In this document: piece after piece, positions 15,983-24,676 of the stretch
Numbering within the stretch: the stretch's first letter is position 1
Layout of the letters: every line of letters begins with the position of its first letter
NCBI GenBank assembly: GCA_947458625.1
Contig: CANGZN010000002.1
Coordinates: 1-40,473, forward strand
Direction of reading: 5' to 3'
Length of the DNA stretch: 40,473 bases
Source: Chitinophagaceae bacterium
GTDB lineage: Bacteria > Bacteroidota > Bacteroidia > Chitinophagales > Chitinophagaceae
Program-made: the position numbers and the translations under genes
Notes under the pieces: model-generated
The model's database searches: none
Told to the model about the DNA's origin: nothing
The model's input: the letters and a program-made list of their open reading frames with translations, nothing else

Positions 15983-17008
15983 TCAGACGCCACGTTGACG
16001 AGACAGAAACTCGCTCGAGTATATGCGTAGCAATAAATTGAAGAGGGATATAAGAAGTGGACCGAAGATCAGTCCGATGAATCCGAACAGATTCAATCCG
16101 ATGATCACACCGAATACGGTGGTAAGTGGATGCACATCCCCTATTTTTCTCAGTAAAGAAAAGCGAAGCACATTATCGACCGTTCCGATAATACCGAATC
16201 CATATATCGCCATGGCGATGCCTTGTCCGATGTCGCCGTCTGCCAGAAACATAACGGTGAGCGGAATATAGGCGAGTGCGGCTCCGATCACGGGGATCAT
16301 GCCAGCGATGCAGGTGACCCCGAACCAGAACAAGGGTTCATCCACGCCGATCAACCAATAGCCGAAGAGTCCAACTACTCCTTGTGCCACAGCCACCACC
16401 GGGATGCCGATGGCATTCGATACGACCATGGTATGTATCTCTTTTTCCAGTCGCTCTACGTTTCGGTCTTGCAGGGGAATGTAATCGTACAACACTTTTT
16501 CCATTTCACGGCCACTCACAAACATGAAGTAGAGGATGAAATACATGAAGAAGATCGCAGTGAGTCCGTTGAAGGTGGCCCCCAGTATCTGAGGTACGGC
16601 GGTGCTGATGGTGTTTCCGATACGAGCGATATTCTCGTCGCTCAGTAACTCTACCTTATAGCGTAATTCAAAATCTGCGATGGTCTCTTTTATGGCAACG
16701 ATCCATTCATTGGCATGAGACACGGCATAGGTCACTTTATCATACAGCATATCGACCAACATCCATATTGGCAGCAAGATCAGGATCAGGGATACGAACA
16801 TCAGGAGCAGGGCTGCGGCACCGGGTTTCCATTTTTTCTTTTCGCTGAGGTAAAACATACTCTTGCGAAGCAGGATATAAAGGGTGGCCGCACCTAGGGC
16901 GGCGGGCAGGAAGGTGTAGAGTTCGATGAAAAGCAGAACGCCCAATCCGGTTATAAGTAACAGAAATACGATCTGTCGGAGTCGGTTTTGATCGATCGTG
17001 TTGTGCAT
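15983..17008 (-). CDS. AI-2E family (TqsA/YdiK-like) transporter
   Basis: 341 residues with about eight membrane helices in the usual arrangement: two N-terminal pairs, a ~75-residue loop with amphipathic helices (IKETIADFELRY...), then a C-terminal membrane half. The segment PVVAVAQGVVGLFGYWLIGVDEPLFWFGVTCIAGMIPVIGAALAYIP is highly typical of the AI-2E transporter family; the PxxG and GxxIP motifs are present. Members export small molecules or Na+/H+ and are only loosely tied to autoinducer-2. It diverges from the YtxH cluster across a 131-base region; downstream lies a ~400-base non-coding stretch with a terminator. Confidence 0.9.
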   Translation of the reverse strand: MHNTIDQNRLRQIVFLLLITGLGVLLFIELYTFLPAALGAATLYILLRKSMFYLSEKKKWKPGAAALLLMFVSLILILLPIWMLVDMLYDKVTYAVSHANEWIVAIKETIADFELRYKVELLSDENIARIGNTISTAVPQILGATFNGLTAIFFMYFILYFMFVSGREMEKVLYDYIPLQDRNVERLEKEIHTMVVSNAIGIPVVAVAQGVVGLFGYWLIGVDEPLFWFGVTCIAGMIPVIGAALAYIPLTVMFLADGDIGQGIAMAIYGFGIIGTVDNVLRFSLLRKIGDVHPLTTVFGVIIGLNLFGFIGLIFGPLLISLFNLLLRIYSSEFLSRQRGV

Positions 17009-17139
17009 AGGTGTGAATTCCGTTTCAAATTAGTGAATTCGATTCATTGTTGGGGGGCTGACCAACAGCAGGATGATGACAGACGGGGCTCACCGGATAA
17101 ATAGGTTGTACAGCGGATATTGCTGAATAATTCAAAAAC

Positions 17140-17355
17140 ATGAAAACATCATCAAAAGTAGCAGTGGCCCTCGGGGTCGGATTGGCAGTAGGTGGTTTGC
17201 TCGGCATTTTATATGCACCGGCTAAGGGAGCAGAAACACGGGAGAAGTTCCAGCGGCAGCGTAAAAAATGGCGTGCACAATTCGATCGAGGGGTGCGTAG
17301 CGGGCAGGACTTGCTGGCAAAAGTGGCGGAGCGCATGGACGAGACCGGGGATTAA
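17140..17355 (+). CDS. YtxH-domain membrane protein
   Basis: 71 residues. A single N-terminal glycine-rich membrane segment (ALGVGLAVGGLLGILYAPAKG, about 9-29) is followed by a basic, charged helix (TREKFQRQRKKWRAQF) and an acidic tail. The LLYAP-like turn (ILYAPAKG) right after the helix is the hallmark of YtxH (general stress protein) domains. Function is not established; homologues are induced by stress and sit in the envelope. The 17 bases to the next gene, with a shared orientation, indicate a three-gene operon ending at the terminator 17983-18008. Confidence 0.85.
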   Translation: MKTSSKVAVALGVGLAVGGLLGILYAPAKGAETREKFQRQRKKWRAQFDRGVRSGQDLLAKVAERMDETGD

Positions 17356-17372
17356 AATCGTACCTTTCATAC

Positions 17373-17732
17373 ATGCTGGATGAAATAAGAAAAATCGAAT
17401 CGTTGATCGATGAGGGTAAGCGCTATGTGCAGACCCGCATCGATGAAATGAAATTGTCGGCAGCGGATAAGTCTGCTCGCATACTATCATTGACTGTTTC
17501 TGTATTTCTGACTGCAGCCGTTTTCTTTCTGTTTTTTGTGCTGATCGCCGTGGCATTGGCCCTGTTTGTGGGCGATTGGCTGGGCAGTCGCGGACTTGGA
17601 TTTTTGATCGTGGCGGTTTTGTCTTTGTTGGCAGCCTTGTGGATCTGGGCGATGCGGGAGCGATGGATCCGCCGCCCCATCCGAAAAGCTTTGCTGCGCG
17701 TATTGTTTGAGGAAGAAAAAAAGCATGACTAA
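17373..17732 (+). CDS. Phage holin family / YqjE-type inner-membrane protein
   Basis: 119 residues with an N-terminal amphipathic helix (IRKIESLIDEGKRYVQTRIDEMKL), two close membrane helices (about 46-68 and 75-95) and a basic C-terminus. This is the layout of the holin_3_6/YqjE superfamily. The name comes from distant similarity to phage holins; such chromosomal copies next to YtxH genes are not phage remnants and are usually linked to envelope stress. Its last 8 bases overlap the next gene's start (ATG at 17725). Confidence 0.8.
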   Translation: MLDEIRKIESLIDEGKRYVQTRIDEMKLSAADKSARILSLTVSVFLTAAVFFLFFVLIAVALALFVGDWLGSRGLGFLIVAVLSLLAALWIWAMRERWIRRPIRKALLRVLFEEEKKHD

Positions 17733-17982
17733 CCCGAAACCCTGGGAGGATTTTGAGACTTACCGCTTGCAGCTGAAGCTTCGTCGCCTCGAGCAGGAGA
17801 AGCGTATGACCGAGGATTGGCAATCCCTTAGAAATAGCTGGCAGGAGAATGGCGAGTGGATCCGCAAACAGGTGGAGTTGTTTTCGAGCGGAAAGAAAGA
17901 GAATTTGATCTGGGGACCGTTGGGAAGGTTTGCGATCGATTTGCTTCGAGATAAATTGTTTCGTTCCAGCGATAAGAAATAA
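17725..17982 (+). CDS. Small conserved charged protein (third gene of the YtxH cluster)
   Basis: 85 residues starting at ATG 17725, overlapping the upstream gene by 8 bases. The N-terminal two-thirds is a charged amphipathic helix with a coiled-coil pattern (YRLQLKLRRLEQEKRM...), the C-terminus ends LRDKLFRSSDKK. There is no membrane helix or signal peptide. I do not recognise a named family; it may be a cytosolic partner of the holin-like protein. A strong terminator starts at the stop codon. Confidence 0.7.
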   Translation: MTNPKPWEDFETYRLQLKLRRLEQEKRMTEDWQSLRNSWQENGEWIRKQVELFSSGKKENLIWGPLGRFAIDLLRDKLFRSSDKK

Positions 17983-18008
17983 AAAACCCCGACGAGCGTC
18001 GGGGTTTT
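17983..18008. terminator. Bidirectional Rho-independent terminator
   Basis: AAAACCCCGAC (17983-17993), loop GAGC, GTCGGGGTTTT (17998-18008): an 11-bp stem with T-runs on both strands. It separates two convergent transcripts, the YtxH cluster and the T9SS type A protein gene. Confidence 0.92.
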
Positions 18009-18013
18009 ACTTT

Positions 18014-19831
18014 TTATTGGATCAGCAGTTTTGTTTGTCTGCTTCCAGCGCGTAGCTGATAATTTCCTTTGGGTAGATTGCGTAAGGTAATTGTGTGTTG
18101 TCCCACTGGTAATGCCCGTTTGTACACCAATGCCCCTGCATTGCTGAAGAGTTCGATCGTAGCCGCCTCTTCTAGCCGTACCTGAATCATTTGATTTTGT
18201 ACGGGATTGGGGAAGACCATCAGTTTAAGTGCTGCATCATCTGCACTCACCATCACAATTCGGCTAAAGGAGATCTTGCCTGTAGTCGCTACCTCTCGAA
18301 TGCGGTAGGTATTTTGTCCTTTGCCCGGTAAGGCATCGAAATAATTATAGTCATTGGTGCTGCCTCCGACTCCTTTTGGCGTAAGGGTGGACAAGCTTTC
18401 CCAAGCATTTCCGTTGATACTTCTTTCAACTTGAAAATGTTCTACATCGATCTCGTCTGCTGTTTGGAAGGAGATGTCGACGCCGGTTCCTTTCTTCTTG
18501 GCGGCGATGCCGAGAAATTGTACAGGAAGCGGAGCGGCAACTTTTACGGTGTTTTGGTCTTGGTCAAATTCGGTGGTGCCCACAAATCCTTTGGTGGTGG
18601 TGGTCAGGTTTCCGGTGGGGCTACATCCGGCCGTTGCAGTGTAAATAAGGTTTACGGTTTGTCCGGCCGGGATATAAAAAGAAGTATTGCCACCAGATTG
18701 TATCCCACCCACCCAGGTCAATAAACCAGTGCTGCCGCTTGCAGGCGCTTTTGTACACATGACATTGGTGATGCCGCTGGTGGCGGTGAAGCCCTGGTAG
18801 CTGAAAGAGGCTGGAATTTCATCCGTCAAGCTATCGATGCTCACGCCGAAGGTGCCTGGATTGCTGATGGCAACAGTAAAGGTGGCTGTTTCACACTGTT
18901 CATAAACGGTCTTGTTGGATGTTTTCGTGATGATCAGTTTATTGGCCGTTGAGCTGATGCTGATGGAGTCGCCGTTTACCCCAAGAGAAGAGTTCAATTG
19001 GTACTTGTAGTTGGTGCTTCCACTGGTGGCACCGGAGCAGGGCAAGAAATAATTCTTGAAGTTGAAGCCAACGATCTTGAAGGTCCAACGGATCGTTACT
19101 TGGGAACCTGTGCTTCCGTTAGCGCCTAATATATAGTAAAGACTATCTGTTCTTCCGGTGGTAACGGTAGGCAGCGTACTGGAGATGACTTGTGTGGAGA
19201 GCAACATGAGTTTTGTTGGGTCGAAAAGCGGTGCCACACTGATCTGAAAATCTACTTCATCGCCATTTCTTGCATTACCTACGGTATAAGTAACATCGTC
19301 TGTTACAATCCCGCCCAGCAGGTCTTGGTTGGCAAAGCTCTGTGTAGCCAATCCGCCCGCATTGGCAGAGATGCTGGACCTGTTTCGTATGGGGAAAGAG
19401 GCTGCTTTATCGTTCACTGTATTGTCGTTCAAGCGAACGTTGAACGTGCCAATGGGTGTGACGCTGGCGGGGTAGGCCACATAGAAATAACAGACCCTGG
19501 ATTCTCCGGGGGCCAGCGTTCCAATGGCAAATTGTCCGCTGACCGGCGCTAATACACTGTAATTCTGTCCACTCACTGAACTGCTAATGGACGTGATGGT
19601 GAACACTAAATTGGAGTAGCTGGTACCGCTGTTGGAATTATTGATGATCTCGAACCCGACATAGGCCTTGTTGATGGTGGCGGGCTGGTTGCCGTCCACA
19701 ATGAAATAAGGGGCGGTGATCCGGTTGATGGTAAAGTGATTGCCGTCAAGGGCAAAGGCAGAAAAACTTGCCGCTAACAGGAATGCTGCAGACAACAAGC
19801 ATCTTTTCAGGAAAATGGTTTGGTTTTGCAT
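18014..19831 (-). CDS. Secreted T9SS type A sorting-domain protein with DUF11-like repeats
   Basis: 605 residues. An N-terminal signal peptide (LLSAAFLLAASFSAFA) is followed by Ser/Thr/Gly-rich beta-sandwich domains. The stretch NKLIITKTSNKTVYEQCETATFTVAISNPG (residues ~310-345 overall region) is typical of a DUF11/conserved-repeat domain. Near the C-terminus PVQFLGIAAKKKGTGVDISFQTADEIDVEHFQVERS is a fibronectin-like unit, and the last ~70 residues form a Por secretion-system tail (MVFPNPVQNQ ... LPKGNYQLRAG ... KLLIQ). The signal exports the protein across the outer membrane and anchors it to the surface. Its substrate or partner is unknown. It is transcribed away from the FIST operon. Confidence 0.85.
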   Translation of the reverse strand: MQNQTIFLKRCLLSAAFLLAASFSAFALDGNHFTINRITAPYFIVDGNQPATINKAYVGFEIINNSNSGTSYSNLVFTITSISSSVSGQNYSVLAPVSGQFAIGTLAPGESRVCYFYVAYPASVTPIGTFNVRLNDNTVNDKAASFPIRNRSSISANAGGLATQSFANQDLLGGIVTDDVTYTVGNARNGDEVDFQISVAPLFDPTKLMLLSTQVISSTLPTVTTGRTDSLYYILGANGSTGSQVTIRWTFKIVGFNFKNYFLPCSGATSGSTNYKYQLNSSLGVNGDSISISSTANKLIITKTSNKTVYEQCETATFTVAISNPGTFGVSIDSLTDEIPASFSYQGFTATSGITNVMCTKAPASGSTGLLTWVGGIQSGGNTSFYIPAGQTVNLIYTATAGCSPTGNLTTTTKGFVGTTEFDQDQNTVKVAAPLPVQFLGIAAKKKGTGVDISFQTADEIDVEHFQVERSINGNAWESLSTLTPKGVGGSTNDYNYFDALPGKGQNTYRIREVATTGKISFSRIVMVSADDAALKLMVFPNPVQNQMIQVRLEEAATIELFSNAGALVYKRALPVGQHTITLRNLPKGNYQLRAGSRQTKLLIQ

Positions 19832-20148
19832 AAACAGAGGATTTGGATGATGTCAATATTGAATTGACGCCCCAAAACTCGCCAGACCACATTCCCTGTG
19901 GAAGCAATTCGACCATTATTTCAGTTTTCTGACACAGAAATCGGCATTTTACCACGTAAGTGTACTTACGTAAATTTAATAATAAGTGTATATTATTATT
20001 TAATTCGCGTAAATGGGCTGAATCGGCAGTTATGGCATAATCCCCTCATTAAATGTGAATTACACGTGGATTCCGCGTTCTATTTTTGGAAGGATCTCCG
20101 TTTTTTGTTTAACAGATTTCTTTTTGTTTACCCTAAAATTTTATCAAA
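19832..20148. promoter_or_regulatory. Divergent intergenic region with two operator-like inverted repeats
   Basis: A 317-base region between two divergent genes. ACGTAAGT-GT-ACTTACGT (19954-19971) is a perfect 8-bp inverted repeat. AATAATAA-N7-TTATTATT (19978-20000) is a second 8-bp inverted repeat. Both contain TAAGTGTA (19957-19964 and 19983-19990), 26 bases apart. Shorter repeats lie at 19852-19868 (GTCAAT/ATTGAC). A TATTTTTG box (20081-20088) matches TAnnTTTG and could be the -7 element of the FIST gene with a ~60-base leader, but no matching -33 box is seen. No coding frame is supported here. Confidence 0.45.
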
Positions 20149-21291
20149 ATGATCGCAGATATTTTACAGTACAAGGATGGGGCATGGGCCGAAAGTGAAC
20201 CGTTGAGAGCTACCGTTGACTCGTACTCGTTGGTGATCGTATTTGCCGATCGTGCGCAGATGAAGGATCCATCCTTGGTGAGGGAATTGAAGGAGAAATT
20301 TCCGGCGGCCCGAGTGGTGATCGGATCAACTGCCGGGGAGATCATTCGGGACAGTAGGCAATTGGGCTCGGCTGTCGCCGCTGCCTTGCAGTTTGACCAT
20401 ACCGCGGTAAAGACGGTTTGCAGGAACATTTCTGATTCAGCGGATTCATATGAGTTGGGAAAGCAGCTGGCTTCCGATTTGCCTTCGGAGGGACTTAAAT
20501 ATGTTTACGTATTGTCAGATGGGAGTCTGGTGAACGGTTCTCAATTGATTCTGGGGATCAATGAGGGATTGCCGAAAGATGTATTGGTCACCGGCGGCAT
20601 GGCGGGTGACGGAGATCGGTTTCAGGCAACGCTGACGGGATTGGATGAAGATGTACGGGAAGGGAATGTGATCTTGGTGGGGTTGTATGGCGAGCGCATA
20701 CTGGTTGGTTATGGCACGCGGGGTGGATGGTTATACTTGGGTCCCGATCGCACCATCACCTCTTCTGCCGGAAACCTCTTATATGAAATTGATGGTCAAC
20801 CCGCTCTGGATCTCTATAAAAAATATTTAGGGTCCTTCGCCGATGAATTGCCGGGGTCAGCCCTTTTGTTCCCACTTGCACTCTTGAATGACCAGGATGA
20901 GGATGCCCCATTGGTGCGCACCATCCTTTCCATCGATGAGGCGAATAAGAGCATGATCTTTGCGGGGGATGTGCCAACGGGTGCGCGCGTGCGGCTGATG
21001 CGTGCCGGCTTGGAAGAGTTGGTGAAGGCGGCCGGCGAGGTAGGAGCTGAAGCGATGTCCCCCCAGCTCAAGGATCCTGCATTTGCTCTGGTGATGAATT
21101 GCGTAGGCAGACGACTCGTGTTGGGTCATCGTGCCGAGGAAGAATTGGAATCGATTCGAACCGGAATAAAAAAAGAAGTACCCACGATCGGTTTTTATTC
21201 ATACGGCGAGTTTTCACCCATGCACAAACCCGGGATGGCCTGTAACCTGCACAATCAAACAGTGGTATTGACTATTTTCGAGGAGTATTGA
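20149..21291 (+). CDS. FIST domain (FIST_N + FIST_C) sensory protein
   Basis: 380 residues, consisting of FIST_N (about 20-210) followed by FIST_C (about 215-365), the full two-domain unit with nothing attached. Family marks include VRELKEKFPAARVVIGSTAGEI and VLVTGGMAGDG in the N-domain, and GFYSYGEFSPMH with the VLTIFEEY end in the C-domain. FIST domains occur in signal proteins with kinases and are proposed to bind small ligands such as amino acids. There is no signal peptide or membrane helix, so it is cytosolic. The stop codon is 2 bases before the kinase start and the kinase RBS (GAGGAG) lies inside this gene, so the two products are made together and probably act together. Confidence 0.92.
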   Translation: MIADILQYKDGAWAESEPLRATVDSYSLVIVFADRAQMKDPSLVRELKEKFPAARVVIGSTAGEIIRDSRQLGSAVAAALQFDHTAVKTVCRNISDSADSYELGKQLASDLPSEGLKYVYVLSDGSLVNGSQLILGINEGLPKDVLVTGGMAGDGDRFQATLTGLDEDVREGNVILVGLYGERILVGYGTRGGWLYLGPDRTITSSAGNLLYEIDGQPALDLYKKYLGSFADELPGSALLFPLALLNDQDEDAPLVRTILSIDEANKSMIFAGDVPTGARVRLMRAGLEELVKAAGEVGAEAMSPQLKDPAFALVMNCVGRRLVLGHRAEEELESIRTGIKKEVPTIGFYSYGEFSPMHKPGMACNLHNQTVVLTIFEEY

Positions 21292-21293
21292 TC

Positions 21294-24020
21294 ATGCAAC
21301 ATCCCCGTCTCAAACGCTTGTTGGACAAATGGCAGCAGGAAGGCCGCTCATTGCCGGAGGGGATGGAAGCGCTGTGCGAGGACATCAGCCGAAACTTCTA
21401 TGATTTTGACCGAGAGAAGAAGATCATGGAGCAATCCATTACCGCCTCTCAGGACGACTATACACAGGCCAATCAGCGGTTAATCCAACTGAATCAGGAC
21501 CTCGAGCGACAGGTAGAACTCCGCACGAAGGAAAAAGACATGCTGGCAGATTTTCCGCTGGAAAACCCCAACCCCGTATTCCGGATCAAGCCCAATGGCC
21601 ACGTGGTGTATCAAAACCCACCGGCCTTGACCATCCGGGTGATCGAGTACCAAAACAAAGCATATCTGATCGCTGATTTTCTCGAGTCTGTTTCCTCATT
21701 GATCAAATCGGCTGCGGGCAATATGGAGGTGAAATCAGAAGGACGCATTTTTTCCATTACGTATAAAAAACTTTCCGAGGACGACATCAACCTCTATTTG
21801 CTCGACGTCACCGATCAAAAACACCTACAGGAAAAAGCGTACGATAATTTCTACCGGCTCAATAATTTTTTGGAGTCTACCGATTCGGTCTATTATATCA
21901 TTTATAAAAATCATCCGGAGAAAAGCTTTTTCACTTCCCGCTGGCCGCTGTTCTTTGGTTTCAATCCGACTAAAACGTCTCAGCCATTACAGGAGCGACA
22001 AAAAAGTATTCTACCGGCTTCTTTGGAAGCGTATCAGGAGGCGATGCGTCAGCTTGATTTCAGCGGGCAGGTAACCTTTAAGTATCAGATCGAAAATACT
22101 GTAACACACAAGCAGCTTTGGCTAGAGGAGGAGGTGAAGAAAAAATTCGATCCGTTTTTGAATGATGAGGTGCTAACGGGGCGCATTACGGATGTCAGCG
22201 GAGCAGAGTTTTACCGGGAGTACATTCTGGAAAGTGAGAAGCGATTCAAGCGTGTTACGGATTCGTTGCCGGTGATGGTTTGGGTGTCGGATCACAACGA
22301 CCTGGTCACCTATTCAAATGACAAGACCAAGGAATTCTTCGGCTTTGCCTTAGAAGAATTGAAAGGGCAGAGCGATTTTATTCCGCTGGTTCATCCCGAT
22401 TACCGAAAACTCGCTATTGACGAATGGGGGCAGAAGGTCAAACGTCGGGAGCCCATCGATGGTGTGTTCAGCATCAAAGGAAAGGATGGTGAATATCACT
22501 ACATCCACGAGATCGCTGTCCCTCGATTTCTGGAAAGCGGGCAATTCGTAGGATATATCGGAGCCTATTTCGACCTGACCAAAGAGTATCAATATCAAAA
22601 GGAGCTGGAGGCGGATAAGCAGCAGTTTGAATTGATCGCCCAAAATTCAAGTGATGTTACCGTGATCACCGATTGGAAGGGGAAGATCTCATATATCTCG
22701 CCCGGCGTGAATCGATTACTTGGATATACGCCGGAGGAAATCAAGGGGACGAGCTTGTACGAGCTGTATTGCGAGGAGTGTTGGAAAATGCTAAAACCTA
22801 GCTTTTCCAAAAAAGAGTTGCAGGGTACCGGTATCAAAACATTCACGTTAAGACTGGTCAAGAAGGATAAAGAATTGCTTTGGGTGGAAACCGCGGTTCG
22901 AACCGTTGACTCGCCTACGGATAAAAATCAAAACCTGCTGTTTCATATCCGTGACGTGCATGAGCAAAAAATGGCGCATCAGGCACTCGAGTCCAGCGAA
23001 GAGAAATATCGGACGCTCTTTGAGAATATGGATCTGGGGGTGCTGGAAGTGGACCAGGAAGAGCGGATAATTTATGCTAACAACGCGATGGAGCGCATTA
23101 CCGGATATGTGATATCCGAAATGAAGGGACAGGTGGCTTCGCGACTGTTTGTAATTAGCGAAGAGGATAAGAAAATATTATCTGAACAGGAAAGAGGTCG
23201 AAAAAAAGGTAAGGAGTCGATTTATGAGTTAAATATGACTCGTAAATCCGGCGAAGTAGCCCGACTGGTCATCAGCGGTGCGCCCGTGTTTGATGTGAAT
23301 GGAAAGGTGCGGGGTTCGGTAGGCATTCACTGGGATGTTACCCGCATCCGTTCGATGGAGCAGCAGTTGCTGGAGGAGCGTATCAATCAGGAAAAATATA
23401 TTTTGGAAGCCAAGCTTCAAGCAGAAGAAGACCAACGCTCTCAGATTGGAAGAGATCTGCATGACGGGGTAGGACAAATGCTTGCCTACATGTCTCTGTT
23501 CCTGAACATGATCAAGTCGAAGGCTGTGTATGATCCGGTTGATATTGCGCAGCTGGAGAAGACGGTAAAACAAACGCTGGAGCAGGTGCGTACCTTATCT
23601 CGCACGTTGGCACCACCCGCCATCCGTGACTTGGGATTACGTGATTCTGTGGTAGAGCTCGTGGAGAGTTACGGCATCCTCTCGAAACCCGTATTCAAAC
23701 TAAAGGTATATCCTCAAGCAGAGGATTCCCGTCTCACACTGGATAAGAAGATCGTTGTCTACCGGGTGTTGCAGGAGTTGCTCAACAACACATTCAAGTA
23801 CGCGAATGCGGATACGATTTCGATACACCTGTATTTCAAGGGAACCGATCTTCATATGGATTATCTCGATGATGGAAAAGGATTCGATAAAGCCAAGATC
23901 CAGAAGGGGGTAGGCTTGGACAGTATGCGTTCTCGTATCGGATTCTACAAGGGGCTGATAGAGATCAAATCCGCGCCTGGGAAAGGAACAAAAACGTTTA
24001 TACAATTGCCAACCGAATAA
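21294..24020 (+). CDS. Soluble multi-PAS sensor histidine kinase (HisKA_3 / NarX-type core)
   Basis: 908 residues from ATG 21294, chosen over the TTG two codons earlier because GAGGAG (21280-21285) is well placed for it. No membrane segments. A coiled coil (about 40-80) leads into a degenerate PAS-like unit (about 85-175) and four further PAS units (about 185-300, 310-435, 440-560, 570-690), with PAC-type ends such as YFDLTKEY and HWDVTRIR. The kinase core is of the HisKA_3 type, with phosphorylated H723 in GRDLHDGVGQ, and a HATPase domain (N-box region VLQELLNNTFKYANA, then LDDGKGFD and GVGLDSMRSRI). This type phosphorylates NarL-family regulators, and one follows 2 bases downstream. The cytosolic FIST protein is the probable ligand-sensing partner. 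Confidence 0.92.
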   Translation: MQHPRLKRLLDKWQQEGRSLPEGMEALCEDISRNFYDFDREKKIMEQSITASQDDYTQANQRLIQLNQDLERQVELRTKEKDMLADFPLENPNPVFRIKPNGHVVYQNPPALTIRVIEYQNKAYLIADFLESVSSLIKSAAGNMEVKSEGRIFSITYKKLSEDDINLYLLDVTDQKHLQEKAYDNFYRLNNFLESTDSVYYIIYKNHPEKSFFTSRWPLFFGFNPTKTSQPLQERQKSILPASLEAYQEAMRQLDFSGQVTFKYQIENTVTHKQLWLEEEVKKKFDPFLNDEVLTGRITDVSGAEFYREYILESEKRFKRVTDSLPVMVWVSDHNDLVTYSNDKTKEFFGFALEELKGQSDFIPLVHPDYRKLAIDEWGQKVKRREPIDGVFSIKGKDGEYHYIHEIAVPRFLESGQFVGYIGAYFDLTKEYQYQKELEADKQQFELIAQNSSDVTVITDWKGKISYISPGVNRLLGYTPEEIKGTSLYELYCEECWKMLKPSFSKKELQGTGIKTFTLRLVKKDKELLWVETAVRTVDSPTDKNQNLLFHIRDVHEQKMAHQALESSEEKYRTLFENMDLGVLEVDQEERIIYANNAMERITGYVISEMKGQVASRLFVISEEDKKILSEQERGRKKGKESIYELNMTRKSGEVARLVISGAPVFDVNGKVRGSVGIHWDVTRIRSMEQQLLEERINQEKYILEAKLQAEEDQRSQIGRDLHDGVGQMLAYMSLFLNMIKSKAVYDPVDIAQLEKTVKQTLEQVRTLSRTLAPPAIRDLGLRDSVVELVESYGILSKPVFKLKVYPQAEDSRLTLDKKIVVYRVLQELLNNTFKYANADTISIHLYFKGTDLHMDYLDDGKGFDKAKIQKGVGLDSMRSRIGFYKGLIEIKSAPGKGTKTFIQLPTE

Positions 24021-24022
24021 TT

Positions 24023-24667
24023 ATGTCAACCAAGATTAAAATCGTTATCGCTGATGATCACGTACTCATTGCTGAAACCTGGGCCACCCTCATCAACCTC
24101 GATCCGGCCTATGAGGTGGTTAAGGTATATGACAACACACAATCGTTGCTTGATGAGGTGGCAGATCTGCAGCCACAGATCGTCATATTGGATATCAATA
24201 TTTTGCCGATATCGGGGTTGGATGCGGTCAAGATGATCCGGGAGAAATCACCCAACTCCCGTACCATCGGGGTTTCTATGCACAATCAACCCTCTTTCGC
24301 CAAGCGCATGATCTCTAATGGGGCAATGGGCTATGTCACCAAGAATTCTACCAAGGATGAAATGTATAAGGCGATCAATGAAGTGATGGAGGGCAAAACC
24401 TATATCTGTGCGGAGATCAAGAACCGGATCACGCAAAATATTCTGATGGAGGATGATGAGTCGGCCCGACTCAATTCACTTACCGACCGGGAGATCGATA
24501 TCATTAAATTGCTGAAGGAAGGATGTACAACCGAGGAGATCGCGGAAAAATTATTCCTCTCACCACGAACGGTGGATACCCATAGGGCTAAAATTCTCAA
24601 AAAACTCCAACTGAAAAACTCTCTTTCACTGATTAAACTCATAAATGAGCGTTTTCCGGACCTGTAG
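24023..24667 (+). CDS. NarL/FixJ-family response regulator
   Basis: 214 residues. The receiver has D11-D12 (IADDH), phosphoacceptor D57 (VILDINILP) and K107 (YVTKNS). The LuxR-type helix-turn-helix is at about 150-208, with LTDREIDIIKLLKEGCTTEEIAEKLFLSPRTVDTHRAKI. The cognate kinase is the upstream multi-PAS protein. Target promoters are not known; the TAAGTGTA repeats at 19954-20000 upstream of the FIST gene are one candidate for feedback control. Confidence 0.95.
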   Translation: MSTKIKIVIADDHVLIAETWATLINLDPAYEVVKVYDNTQSLLDEVADLQPQIVILDINILPISGLDAVKMIREKSPNSRTIGVSMHNQPSFAKRMISNGAMGYVTKNSTKDEMYKAINEVMEGKTYICAEIKNRITQNILMEDDESARLNSLTDREIDIIKLLKEGCTTEEIAEKLFLSPRTVDTHRAKILKKLQLKNSLSLIKLINERFPDL

Positions 24668-24676
24668 GTTTGCATC

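Noticed and set aside
17373-17732. Holin-like gene as evidence of a prophage
   Set aside because: No capsid, tail, integrase or lysis genes are nearby and the gene is embedded in a YtxH cluster common on chromosomes.
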